This document shows, in pieces, positions 1 through 8,880 of a stretch of DNA of 60,738 nt. The translations under genes and the position numbers were made by a program. The number at the start of each line of letters is the position of its first letter. Position 1 is the stretch's first letter. Source of the DNA: JANXVY01 sp040080145 (GTDB lineage Bacteria > Pseudomonadota > Alphaproteobacteria > Rhizobiales > Hyphomicrobiaceae). The notes under the pieces are model-generated. The model was given only the letters and a program-made list of their open reading frames with translations. It ran no database searches and was not told the DNA's origin. Location of the stretch: contig JBEBJA010000183.1 of assembly GCA_040080145.1 (NCBI GenBank), forward strand, positions 1 through 60,738, read 5' to 3'.

Positions 1-52
1 CCAATCCGTTCCTGATCCAATCCATTCCTGATCCGAGTAATGCGTTGCCACG

Positions 53-2194
53 ATGATGCGAGTTCTTTTGTCAGTGCTGATGACTGCGCTCGCGGGCTTT
101 CCCTGCCAGGGACGGGCGGAACAATTTCCCGGAGACGCATGGCAGTCGGGCTACGTGCCATCTACCCGTCCAAAGTCGCCGGGAGCGACGTCCGACCGCC
201 TCGCTCCACTTGCCAACACGAAGCGCTTCGTTGTGCGGCAACCCGCCGCCGAGCCGAACCTGTCGGCGGTCGACACCATGATCGCTGAGCAGCTTCGCGC
301 GGCCCCTCTAAGCGAGGAGCGCGCTGCCGCACTCTGGTCCTACTTCGCCGACCAGAACAACACGGCGATGATTTCGCTTCCCATTGTCAAAGCGCTCATC
401 ACGGCAAGCGCTACGCCCGATGCCCGCGAGGCGATGTGGGCCGACCTTGCCGGCTTGGCACGCGAATATGCGCGTGGCCACCGCTGGCAAGAGCGGGACC
501 AATCTCTGTTAGGCATTTTCGAACGCCACCGGCGCGAACTGCTGCCCCTGTTGACCGAGTTGCAGGAGACCGAACCCTCGACTGGCGCCATGATTCAGTT
601 GATGCTGACGAGCCGCATCTTCGGTTCCGAGGTGACAGCAAGCGTCGCAGCAGTCAGCGAGCGCATACCTGCAGCCGTCGCCCGCTACATCGAAAACGAA
701 CACGGCTTTAGTCGCAAAGCCTATTGGGAGCCAACGGCCTTCGCGAACATGCTGCGGTGGCGCAACTTGCGCCTGTTGCCCGGCGCGCCGAAAGCCCCGG
801 CCACCCTGGCAGCCTACGACGCCGCGTGGGAAACCTTCGCCGCTATGTTCAACAGTCTGCAGGCGCTCGACACAGACTACCGGGACGGCTTTCTGCGCGG
901 GCTCGGGCCGGTCGAACTGTTTCACGCCGCCACCGCTGGCGAAAAGGAGCTGTATCGCGTCGGCACCTCCGGCTACCGCGATGTTTTGCACAAGGCCGTC
1001 ATGCGCGGCATCACTGATGCTGGGTCATTCGAGGCCTTCAGCGAGCGCGCCATCCCCCGCCAATTTGGCACGGATGCCACCGAACGGATGGCGAAACGCC
1101 GGATGGCCTTTTTGCGTGTCGCATCCTATTTCGACCTCATCGAACCCGTGCTTGAGACGGTTCGTGACCAGGATCGCTTTACGGACGACCTGATTGCAGC
1201 GCTGGATGACCCTCACGAATTTGAGCAGAATGGCCCGGTCGTGATGGATGTGCTCACCGCACAATCGAACCAGGCGCGAGCACTTGCTTTCAAGCAGACC
1301 CTGTTGGATCGCCTTCACGATCGCTATCGTACCGCAGACAGCGCGGCCCGCCGCACCGCATACGGCAGCATGCTCTCGGTCTACCAGACCGTGACCGGTG
1401 ACCGCCGCGACATCGCCATCGACACCCAGTTCGCCCTGGACGGCACCGTATTTCATATCCCCTTCGACCGGCTGTTCAGCACCGATGGTCAAGGCGGCGT
1501 CATCCACCGCATGTTCATGCGCATGGACCGTGACGATGACGCTTACAGCACCTACCAGACATTCCGCGACCTTATGAAATCGCTCGATGCCTCTCAGCGC
1601 GAGGACAAGGATTTCGACGTCTTCACCATTGCCGGTCCTGATCGCAAAATCGAGGTCTACGCCAACAAGCCAACTTCGCGGGGTGCCAGCGAAGGGATCG
1701 CCGCCATCGCGCAGGCGCTGCGGGGACATCGCATCGAGACCGTGATCGGCCGCGGCCATACCGCCATCATTGCGCCGCTGCAGGATGACGCCAAACGCGT
1801 CCTCGGCGACCGGATCAAGGACGTCGCCGCCGTCATCGTCGGGTCGTGCGGCGGTGACGCCTCGGTGCGCGATCTCATCGCGACATTTGGCTACAAACCC
1901 TTCGTCACGACGAAGTCCACGGGCCGTCAAGTCATCAACAACGCCATCATCAAGTCCTACATCGCAGCCCTCATGTCGCTGACGCCGCACGAGAAACTCC
2001 CGTTTGCTGAAATGTTGCAGCAGGCGACGGCGCGATTTGCCCGTGCTGGCGGCGATGACGACCTCCGCCGCGATGCCAGCCTCTACCAAGCCAACAGGGC
2101 AACTGTTCTGACCGCCGTCCTATATGATGCCGGCATTGCGCAACAACCTGAACGGGTTCAGCACGCCGCATCTGATACCAAGCCGCATAAGTAG
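53..2194 (+). CDS. Large secreted protein of unknown function, possible caspase/CHAT-like Cys-His dyad
   Basis: A 713-residue protein beginning with a hydrophobic signal peptide (cleavage likely near residue 22, after GRA), so periplasmic or exported. The first two thirds are alpha-helical and unlike any family I recognise. Near residues 540-630 an alternating strand/helix stretch carries a His in a GRGH context (His569) and, 30 residues on, a Cys in a GSCGG context (Cys599). Strand-H and strand-C pairs of this kind occur in clan CD peptidases (caspase, gingipain, CHAT), but the spacing is short and no family match is certain. Start is ATG 53 or the adjacent ATG 56. It lies 147 bp upstream of an SGNH-like gene on the same strand, so co-expression is possible. 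Confidence 0.75.
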   Translation: MMRVLLSVLMTALAGFPCQGRAEQFPGDAWQSGYVPSTRPKSPGATSDRLAPLANTKRFVVRQPAAEPNLSAVDTMIAEQLRAAPLSEERAAALWSYFADQNNTAMISLPIVKALITASATPDAREAMWADLAGLAREYARGHRWQERDQSLLGIFERHRRELLPLLTELQETEPSTGAMIQLMLTSRIFGSEVTASVAAVSERIPAAVARYIENEHGFSRKAYWEPTAFANMLRWRNLRLLPGAPKAPATLAAYDAAWETFAAMFNSLQALDTDYRDGFLRGLGPVELFHAATAGEKELYRVGTSGYRDVLHKAVMRGITDAGSFEAFSERAIPRQFGTDATERMAKRRMAFLRVASYFDLIEPVLETVRDQDRFTDDLIAALDDPHEFEQNGPVVMDVLTAQSNQARALAFKQTLLDRLHDRYRTADSAARRTAYGSMLSVYQTVTGDRRDIAIDTQFALDGTVFHIPFDRLFSTDGQGGVIHRMFMRMDRDDDAYSTYQTFRDLMKSLDASQREDKDFDVFTIAGPDRKIEVYANKPTSRGASEGIAAIAQALRGHRIETVIGRGHTAIIAPLQDDAKRVLGDRIKDVAAVIVGSCGGDASVRDLIATFGYKPFVTTKSTGRQVINNAIIKSYIAALMSLTPHEKLPFAEMLQQATARFARAGGDDDLRRDASLYQANRATVLTAVLYDAGIAQQPERVQHAASDTKPHK

Positions 2195-2341
2195 GCTGCC
2201 CCGGTGTATGTCAACGGCATGAAGGTCGACCCTCCGCCTTTGCCAGTGAGGGCTCCGTGCCACAGCCGGTTCGACACCCCATCGGTTTGCTTTGCCGCGC
2301 GTTCCCGCTACACTCAGCGCGCAAGAAGGAACCCAAACGCT

Positions 2342-3742
2342 ATGATTCGATGGCTGCTGAGTGTTGCGATTCTGGCGCTGCCCCTGGTGGCAGGTCCGGT
2401 GCGCGCGCAAGAGGAAACCCAAATCGGCACGGGGTATCTCGAGCTGTACCCGGCCGGCGACGTCTACCAGCTTCAAGTCGTTGGCGATAACGCGGCCGAC
2501 GGATTGCTCGGCGGCATGATCGAAGCGTTTCGCGGCGACCAGCGGGTGCAAATCAAGCCCAAGGCACTCGATCTGACGACGCTCATGCGGCCTGACTTCA
2601 ACGACCAGCTCAAAGGCATTGACGATGCGCTGGCGCGCGATCCGGCGACCATCGCCGTTGTGATGCTGGGGCCGCAGGATAGGGTTTCGATCAAGGGTCC
2701 GCAGGGCAAGCGGATCTGGATCGACCACGACGACTGGAAAGCCGAATTCGGCCGTCAGATTGATGTTGTTATGAAAACCCTGAAGCGCCGAAAAATTGGT
2801 GTGTATTGGGTCAGCCTCCCCAACGTCCGCCGGTCTGAACCCAACGAAGACGTGCAGGCGCTGAATGAAATCATCCGCGAGCGCGCCTACCTCAACGGCC
2901 TGAAGTATATCGACGCGTACGCCGGTTTTGCCGACGAAGGCGGCGGGTACAGCGTCATGGGCCCGGACATTGCCGGCAAGATGCGCCTGTTGCGCGAATC
3001 CAATGGCGTGAGCTTCACCGATGCTGGCAATCGTAAACTTGCCCACTTCGTCGAGCGCGAACTCCGCCGCGATCTGACCCAGGCCAAGACCGACCGTACC
3101 ATTCCGCTCGCAGGCAACGAGGCCGAGCAGGCAGCCATTGATAACGGGCGTCAGGCAGCACTGCGTGCCGCCAAGCTGGCGGCCCCGACAGGCCAGTCCG
3201 GCGCTGCGGGAATTCCAACGGCGGCCACCCCAGCAGCCGCGCCCCTGAACGCCAACGCCGACCAAAAAGCCGACAGCGGCCGCATCAACCTTGCCCTCGT
3301 GGGTCCAGGGGGGCGCGAAGAAATCGTCGCCGTTGACCTGCTCCGCCCGTCGATCCCAGCGACGGTAATCGCCCTCGTCAATCGCAAGGAAAACGCCGAT
3401 AAGCCGACACAGCTTGGCGACCTGCTGATCGACCAGATTCCCGGCGGCCTTATGGTGATGAGTTCAATAACGCCCGCAACCGACCCCGCGACTGGTGAAG
3501 CGCGCCGCCGCTTGTCACCGACTCAAACGCCGTACTTCCGCGTGATGGTGAAAGGCGAGCGCATTACGCCGCGCGCTGGCCGCGCCGATGACGTGAGTTG
3601 GCCGCGCCCCGAACCTCCCACGACCGTTCAAGCGGTGGCGCCTGTCGCAGCGCCAGTCGTCCCCGTGACGCCGGCCAAGCCCGCCGCTAAAGGCAAGAAA
3701 GCTGAAAGCGACCCGCCCAAGAAGCGCCAGTCGCAAGAGTAA
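2342..3742 (+). CDS. DUF459/SGNH-like exported protein lacking catalytic residues
   Basis: A 466-residue protein with a clear signal peptide (hydrophobic residues 4-18, cleavage after VRAQ). ATG 2342 is chosen because AAGGA lies 11 bp upstream and the signal peptide starts there; a longer frame from 2204 has none. Residues 45-260 follow the DUF459 branch of SGNH hydrolases, common in Rhizobiales, but block I reads GDN rather than GDS (Asn50 for Ser), block III reads LGPQDR rather than a GxND form, and block V reads NGVSF rather than DGIHF. The Ser, Asp and His needed for ester hydrolysis are therefore absent. The C-terminal 120 residues are Pro/Ala/Lys-rich and probably disordered. It may bind cell-wall or polysaccharide ligands without catalysis; that is inference. 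Confidence 0.8.
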   Translation: MIRWLLSVAILALPLVAGPVRAQEETQIGTGYLELYPAGDVYQLQVVGDNAADGLLGGMIEAFRGDQRVQIKPKALDLTTLMRPDFNDQLKGIDDALARDPATIAVVMLGPQDRVSIKGPQGKRIWIDHDDWKAEFGRQIDVVMKTLKRRKIGVYWVSLPNVRRSEPNEDVQALNEIIRERAYLNGLKYIDAYAGFADEGGGYSVMGPDIAGKMRLLRESNGVSFTDAGNRKLAHFVERELRRDLTQAKTDRTIPLAGNEAEQAAIDNGRQAALRAAKLAAPTGQSGAAGIPTAATPAAAPLNANADQKADSGRINLALVGPGGREEIVAVDLLRPSIPATVIALVNRKENADKPTQLGDLLIDQIPGGLMVMSSITPATDPATGEARRRLSPTQTPYFRVMVKGERITPRAGRADDVSWPRPEPPTTVQAVAPVAAPVVPVTPAKPAAKGKKAESDPPKKRQSQE

Positions 3743-3777
3743 CAGCGAGGCTTCCAACCGCCGGTATAAATTAAAAC

Positions 3778-3810
3778 AGGAAGGGGTGGCTGCGTGTTCC
3801 ACCCCTTCCT
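3778..3810. terminator. Bidirectional intrinsic terminator
   Basis: A 12-bp perfect stem (AGGAAGGGGTGG with its complement) and a 9-nt loop lies between the convergent genes ending at 3742 and 3841. It has an A-rich left flank and a T-rich right flank, as expected for a terminator shared by both. Confidence 0.85.
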
Positions 3811-3840
3811 ATTTATGTCTTTGCTCTTTTTGCTGTGACC

Positions 3841-5625
3841 TCAGCGGTCCCGGTCGTCGAACGCTTGATCGCCGAGCAACGGCGTCACGCGGCGTACAGC
3901 GACCCGGCGGTTGAGGCGCTCGGGACCACTGGTCAGCACTTTGGGGAATTGTTCGCCATACCCCTGGGTGACGATGTTTTCAGGCGGCACGTCGAACACG
4001 CCCGAAAGGATTTCGGCAACGGACTGGGCGCGCCGATCCGACAGCGTCAGGTTGTCGACGTCGGGACCAACGGAGTCGGTGTGCCCTTCGACAAGGAACA
4101 CTTCGCCAGGATTGCGGTCGATGATCCGCAACATGGTGTTGGCAAGTCGCTCAAGTTTTGAGAATTGTTCGGAGGTGACTTCCCACGAGCCGGACTCGAA
4201 GCTGACAGCGTCGACATCGAGGCGGCGCATGCGGTCGCGGAGTTCGACGTTGTAGCGGATCTCTTCGAGCGAATACGCACGATCCAGGCTGTCGACGGGC
4301 GGTGCCGAGAGCGCCTCGTAAATGTCATCGTCGGACGCAGTGTCGTAGTCCACGATGTAGCGTTCACGCGGGATGCGAACGTCGGGCGCACGCAGGCCAA
4401 GATAGATTGCTCCGATGCCAAGTCCGGCAACGCCGATGAAGGCAGCGTTGCGATAGAAACGCCGGTTGTCGATGATGTTGATCTCGCGGCCACGGTCGTC
4501 GCGGCGATAGCGGCGCACCAGCCGTCCGTTGTTGTCGACGATGTTGAACAGCTGCGCGCCGCCTGGACGCATCACGACAGTCTGCGTCGTGCCATCGTGG
4601 CGGCGGCTGGAGCGGATCGACGTCGCGTTCTTGGCGAACCGCTGCGTTTCGTCGTGGCGGATGATCGTCGTGTTGTTTTGTTTGACAATGACCCGGTTGT
4701 CGGTTTCCTGGATCACGGTGCGCCGGCCGCCGGCTTCGACCCGCTGTGTCCGGCCTCTTTGAATATCGTCAAGACGGTTGACGGGAGCACCCGGGCGGCT
4801 GAAGCCCGGTGCAAATCCACCCGCACCCGCGCCGCGTCCCGTTTGGGGAGCCGCAGGCAACACGGCAGCCGGAGTCTGGTTCTGCGGCCTGCCGAAGCGG
4901 CGCTGCTGAGCATCGGGTGCCATCGGGGCAGGTGCTGCTTCAAGTTTCGCTGGTGCAGGCGGCGGCGCGAACTTCGACCGGTCGCTGGGAATGCCCGATG
5001 GGTTTGGCCGGAAGCCGCCCCGTTGGCTGGCATCGGGCTGTTGTTGCACGGGGGGGGCTGCTTCAAGTTTGGCCGGCGCAGGCGGTGGCGCGAACTTCGA
5101 CCGGTCGCTGGGAATGCCCGATGGGTTTGGCTGGAAGCCGCCCCGTTGGCTGGCGTTGGGCGGTTGCTGCGCGGGCGGCTGCGGTGTCGCGCGTTGCTGC
5201 AGCGGCGGGCTATCCGGCACCGGCGGTTGAGCCTGAAAGCGGCGCTGAGGAGGTTGCTGCACCGGAGGCGGTGTAATGGTTGCCGGTGCCGGTGCCGCTT
5301 TGGGCAGGAACGGAGGCGGTTGCGGTGCGGCGCGCTGCTGCGGTGGCGGGCTGGGCTGTTGCACCGGTGGCGGCGCTTGCATGCGGCGCTGCTCGACCCG
5401 CGGCGGTGGCGCAGGTTTAACCGGGGGCGGAACTGCGGCCTTCGGCGGGGGCGCCTTCGGCGGCTCGCCTGGCTTCACAGCAGGCTTTTGGTGTTGTGGA
5501 CCTTTGGGCGCGTTGGGGTCGTTCGCAGGATCGACGCCGCCCCGTTGCGCCGTGGCGGCGTCAAAAGGAGCAGCGACAGCAATGGCAAGTCCAAGGCCGG
5601 CGAGTAGTCCGAATTTTTGGCGCAC
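3841..5625 (-). CDS. OmpA-family outer-membrane/peptidoglycan anchor protein with Pro-rich repeats
   Basis: A 594-residue exported protein. A signal peptide (residues 1-26, ending ATA-Q) is followed by about 230 residues very rich in Pro, Ala and Gln, including a tandem 41-residue duplication. Next comes a basic region with INNG/VIVK-like short strands, a hydrophobic segment near residue 395, and a C-terminal OmpA/MotB domain (about 475-585). The peptidoglycan-binding Asp of GHTDSVG (about 517) and Arg of NRRV (about 573) are present, so the domain should bind diaminopimelate in the wall. The start is GTG 5625 with AAAGGGA just upstream. The Pro-rich part probably spans the periplasm. Rhizobiales have many such OmpA proteins; the specific role is unknown. 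Confidence 0.88.
   Translation of the reverse strand: MRQKFGLLAGLGLAIAVAAPFDAATAQRGGVDPANDPNAPKGPQHQKPAVKPGEPPKAPPPKAAVPPPVKPAPPPRVEQRRMQAPPPVQQPSPPPQQRAAPQPPPFLPKAAPAPATITPPPVQQPPQRRFQAQPPVPDSPPLQQRATPQPPAQQPPNASQRGGFQPNPSGIPSDRSKFAPPPAPAKLEAAPPVQQQPDASQRGGFRPNPSGIPSDRSKFAPPPAPAKLEAAPAPMAPDAQQRRFGRPQNQTPAAVLPAAPQTGRGAGAGGFAPGFSRPGAPVNRLDDIQRGRTQRVEAGGRRTVIQETDNRVIVKQNNTTIIRHDETQRFAKNATSIRSSRRHDGTTQTVVMRPGGAQLFNIVDNNGRLVRRYRRDDRGREINIIDNRRFYRNAAFIGVAGLGIGAIYLGLRAPDVRIPRERYIVDYDTASDDDIYEALSAPPVDSLDRAYSLEEIRYNVELRDRMRRLDVDAVSFESGSWEVTSEQFSKLERLANTMLRIIDRNPGEVFLVEGHTDSVGPDVDNLTLSDRRAQSVAEILSGVFDVPPENIVTQGYGEQFPKVLTSGPERLNRRVAVRRVTPLLGDQAFDDRDR
4934..5165. repeat. In-frame 123-bp tandem duplication within the OmpA-family gene
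   Basis: Two near-identical copies with a period of 123 bp (41 codons) begin at 4934 and 5057. They encode repeated segments containing QRGGF and SGIPSDRSKF. The copies differ at few positions, which suggests a recent duplication and possible length polymorphism of the Pro-rich linker. Confidence 0.9.
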
Positions 5626-5834
5626 GGATGTATCCCTTTAGGCGTCCAACACGAGAATCGTTCGATCCTAGCAGGACTTAGCAATTGCGGCAGAGTTGCG
5701 CCGCCCTAGGGCTGTGTACAAAACAAATATAGTGACCCGTATTCGCCGGTATTCAGTTTGCGTTCAGGCAGAGCGCAGATCAGCGGCGCGCCGCCCTGTT
5801 GATCACAACGGCGAGTGCTGCCCTCAACGCCGGC

Positions 5835-8078
5835 TTACTCCGCAGCCATGCGCTGCGGCGGGTTGGTATCATGGTGGTGCGACAGGGCTACGAGCAATCG
5901 GCGAACCCGGCTTTGTGGGCCAAGATGATTGCGCTCGCCTGCAATCAGGCTGTCGAGGGCGCGGCCAAGCAGACCTTGAGCGTCGTCCATGCGGAACTGT
6001 TCGGTTGCGATGAGCGCCAGCGATAGCATCGTCTCAATCGTGTCGGGATGACGGTCGCCCAGCGTGCTCTCGCGGATCTGCAGTGCATGCTGCTGCATTG
6101 TGCGAGCGGCATCCAGAGCGCCGGCATGGCGGTAGAGTTCACCGAGCAAGCCATAACCGCTTGCGCTGACGGGATGGTCGTGACCACACACCGACGACAG
6201 GATCCGTGTGCCGGCGTTGAGCAGATCTTCGGCTGGGCCAAAGCGGCCAAGTTCACCTAGCACTGTGCCGATGCTGGTCATGCTGGCGGCAGCATCCAGA
6301 CTGTCCTGGCCGCTGACTGCGATGAACAGCGACCACGCGGTCCGGTGTTCGGCCTCTGCGGCAGGCAACTGGCCTTGCGCGCGCAAGGTTTCGGCAACGA
6401 TCGACAGCGTCACCGCATATTCGCGGCTCGACGCACCGTTGGCGCGGCGGATCGTCAGCGACTGGCGCGCCGCGCGTTCGGCTTCCGCGCCGCATCCCTG
6501 TTTGAACAGGCAAACCGCATACTCATCGAGCACATCGGCAACCGCGGGGTGGGTTTCACCAACGGCAACCGTCATGGCCGCATGGGCACGCCGGTAATGA
6601 GGTTCAGCCGCTGCATAGCGGCCCTGTTCGCGCAAGCTGTCGGCAAGCTGCCGCTCCGCATACGCCGTCAACGGATCGGTGGAACCAAGTGCCTCGTCGC
6701 GCGCGGCAAGCAACTGACGATACGCACCTTCGGCAAGCCCGTATTCATAGGCTTCCATGTGCGCAACCGCTTCGTCGCGCAACTCGTCCATTGACTTGCC
6801 AATCGGGCGGCGCGGCAACAGCGGCAATGCAATGACATTGTCGAACAAAACCGGTGCAGCAACGCGCGCAGTGGTTCCTATCGGGCCCGTCATTGCAATG
6901 GCGCTTGCGGTGCTGGCTGGTTGCAAACGGCGGCTCGACGTTCGCGTGCGCCAGCCCAAAGTCGCGGCGCTCAAAATGCCAAGCGCAGCCAGCAGCTGCT
7001 GCCACATCAGCGAATTGGGCACCCAGGGACGGGCAAAGGATGCGTCGTGCGAGACGGCGCGCGGCGTCACTTCCAGGCGTGGCGCATGCAAGTCAGGCGA
7101 ACTGACGTGCTGACTGACCCTCGTTTCAAGGCTGGCCACCGCAGTGGCAACCTCGGCATCGTACGCTGCGACGATGGCCACGGCAGGCCGGCTGGCAGCC
7201 GCAATCGCCTGTGCCGACGCACGAGTCTTGAGCGTGTTGCCCGAACGCGCATCGGTCACGACGATGGCAGGCCCCTGCGTGCTCACCCAAAAGCGGGGCG
7301 TGTTGAGGATAGCGGCTTTGACCTTATCCTTGGTAACAGCCGCAGCGTTTGCATACGCAGGCAGCGCGCCGAGGCTTACAGTGGGCGCGGTCGATGCCAT
7401 GATCGTCGTGTCTTGGACGTTGCGCGATGCACCGGTCGCGATCAGCCGGGATTTCAAGGCAACGAACTGGTCATAATCGAGACGCCCGACGTAACCTTCG
7501 ACCGTTGGATAGGTGCGCCGGCGGCGGTAACGGGCAGCCTCCGGGCTTGGTGCCCAAACCACGGCGACCCGTAACCGCGCCACACCTGTTTTGTTGAACT
7601 CGAGCCGCTCGGCGACCCGGCGCGTCACGTCGATCGTGCGCAGCATGTAGAACGGCCCAAAATCGTTGACGCGGATATGCGCCGCATGCCGGTTTTTCGG
7701 GTTCCAGATCAGCAGCTCCGTGCCGTCAGGATAGAGGGAACTCGCCGCATGGCTGTCGCTGTCGGCGTCGAACGCCTCGCCCGACGACGTAATTGTCCCA
7801 GCGTTCATCGGGTCGCGATCAGCGGTATCGTAGAATGATGTAATCGCCTCGCTTTCGGTCCCGACCAATTGCGCCATTTCGGCGACGGTCTTCACGCGAT
7901 GGCAAATCCCGTTATAGCAATGGAGTTCACCGGGCGTCTTGGCGAGCGACGGCGTGGTCAGCGATAAGGCTGCAGCGTAGGCAGCCAGCAACGGCGCTGT
8001 TGCCCCGGCGGCTTGGTGCCGGCGCAACAACGGCCAACGATCGGCGCGCAACCGCCGTTTACCCCCGCATTTCAGCAC
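5835..8078 (-). CDS. RlpA-like double-psi beta-barrel domain fused to TPR repeats
   Basis: A 747-residue protein. After a basic N-terminus and a hydrophobic segment (about 25-45), residues 92-176 match the double-psi beta-barrel of RlpA septal lytic transglycosylases, including the SSGE and VNDFGPF motifs that hold the catalytic Glu and Asp. A second hydrophobic stretch lies near residue 360. The C-terminal 310 residues are tetratricopeptide repeats of the kinesin-light-chain type with recurring helix pairs. Classical RlpA ends in a SPOR domain; here TPRs take that place, so the enzyme may dock on partner proteins. It is divergent from the bactofilin gene at 8388, and bactofilins often scaffold wall enzymes; a link is inferred only. 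The exact start codon is uncertain. Confidence 0.8.
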   Translation of the reverse strand: MLKCGGKRRLRADRWPLLRRHQAAGATAPLLAAYAAALSLTTPSLAKTPGELHCYNGICHRVKTVAEMAQLVGTESEAITSFYDTADRDPMNAGTITSSGEAFDADSDSHAASSLYPDGTELLIWNPKNRHAAHIRVNDFGPFYMLRTIDVTRRVAERLEFNKTGVARLRVAVVWAPSPEAARYRRRRTYPTVEGYVGRLDYDQFVALKSRLIATGASRNVQDTTIMASTAPTVSLGALPAYANAAAVTKDKVKAAILNTPRFWVSTQGPAIVVTDARSGNTLKTRASAQAIAAASRPAVAIVAAYDAEVATAVASLETRVSQHVSSPDLHAPRLEVTPRAVSHDASFARPWVPNSLMWQQLLAALGILSAATLGWRTRTSSRRLQPASTASAIAMTGPIGTTARVAAPVLFDNVIALPLLPRRPIGKSMDELRDEAVAHMEAYEYGLAEGAYRQLLAARDEALGSTDPLTAYAERQLADSLREQGRYAAAEPHYRRAHAAMTVAVGETHPAVADVLDEYAVCLFKQGCGAEAERAARQSLTIRRANGASSREYAVTLSIVAETLRAQGQLPAAEAEHRTAWSLFIAVSGQDSLDAAASMTSIGTVLGELGRFGPAEDLLNAGTRILSSVCGHDHPVSASGYGLLGELYRHAGALDAARTMQQHALQIRESTLGDRHPDTIETMLSLALIATEQFRMDDAQGLLGRALDSLIAGERNHLGPQSRVRRLLVALSHHHDTNPPQRMAAE

Positions 8079-8235
8079 CGCGCCCCCTCACTCGATCCAC
8101 GAGGTCGTTCTAGATAACATGATTGTAGGCCACCGCGCATCATCCTCCAACGATACATGTGCGTTTCGCCTCAACACATTGTAAATAAACACATGTTCGT
8201 AAATGACGTATGAATGGCGTCCCGAATCGATTTGC

Positions 8236-8247
8236 ACGTTGCAACGT
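8236..8247. promoter_or_regulatory. Perfect 12-bp palindrome upstream of the bactofilin gene
   Basis: ACGTTGCAACGT lies in the 309-bp gap between the divergent RlpA/TPR gene and the bactofilin gene. It could be an operator for a dimeric regulator. No other copy was noticed, so the function is speculative. Confidence 0.3.
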
Positions 8248-8259
8248 CAAGGAGAAAAC

Positions 8260-8319
8260 GTGAGGCGTGTGGAAAGCGGGTATGACCTGAATTTGGGCAC
8301 GTTTCCCTGCAGACAATAG
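8260..8319 (+). CDS. Candidate 19-residue small ORF with a strong ribosome-binding site
   Basis: A GTG start follows AAGGAG by 5 bases and opens a 19-codon frame ending at TAG 8317-8319, about 70 bp before the bactofilin start. The strong Shine-Dalgarno is the only support. It might be a leader peptide or chance; no function is suggested. Confidence 0.25.
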   Translation: MRRVESGYDLNLGTFPCRQ

Positions 8320-8387
8320 CCTCGTCGCTACATTAGCTTTGTCGGAGAACAACGAATGGAGCGCTCCAGCCCATTCAGGAGGCAGTC

Positions 8388-8879
8388 ATGCTCATCATCG
8401 AAGCCGACATGGTCGTCCAGGGGCAGTTGACGATAGTCGGCACAGTGCTGATCGAAGGCCGCTTTGAGGGCTCGATAGTCTGTTCGCGGCTGGAAATCGG
8501 CGTAGATGGCTATTTGAATGGCCGCGCGATCGCAGGCGAAATTGACGTCGCAGGACAAGTCGTTGGCGAAGTCCATGCGCGTGAGGTCTACTTGCGCGGC
8601 ACTGCGCTCGTCGAAGGAGAGGTTCGCCACGAGCAATTGCGCATGGATGAAGCGGCAGCCCTCGTCGGCGAAAGCAAGCGCCACAATCGCCTTGAAATGC
8701 CACCCGCATTCCTAGCTCTCGAGAACCGCGCGCGCATGGCCGAAAGCGACTTCCGAAATTTGGAAACCACAAGTCGCGTACGTCACGCCCAGGAAGCCCT
8801 GAACGCCAAGGCCCAGTTCGAGACCCTTCGCGCGCGCTTTCCCTCGCCAACCGGTCCCGCCTCCAGGGCATCGGCGTGA
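8388..8879 (+). CDS. Bactofilin (polymer-forming cytoskeletal protein)
   Basis: A 163-residue protein whose first 100 residues are the bactofilin beta-helix: successive short strands with regularly placed Val, Ile, Gly and Glu, as in GRFEGSI and AGQVVGEVHA. Bactofilins self-assemble into filaments at the inner membrane and localise cell-wall or stalk machinery. The C-terminal 50 residues are charged and predicted helical. AGGAGG sits 5 bases upstream of ATG 8388. The divergent neighbour encodes an RlpA-domain wall enzyme, which would suit a bactofilin client, though no interaction is shown. The core is shorter than in many bactofilins but recognisable. Confidence 0.85.
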   Translation: MLIIEADMVVQGQLTIVGTVLIEGRFEGSIVCSRLEIGVDGYLNGRAIAGEIDVAGQVVGEVHAREVYLRGTALVEGEVRHEQLRMDEAAALVGESKRHNRLEMPPAFLALENRARMAESDFRNLETTSRVRHAQEALNAKAQFETLRARFPSPTGPASRASA

Positions 8880-8880
8880 T

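Noticed and set aside
1025..2089. 354-codon open frame on the minus strand
   Set aside because: It lies wholly opposite the signal-peptide-bearing gene at 53-2194, lacks a ribosome site and reads as a GC-rich shadow.
4165..5607. 480-codon plus-strand frame
   Set aside because: Extremely Arg-rich and antisense to the Pro-rich OmpA-family gene.
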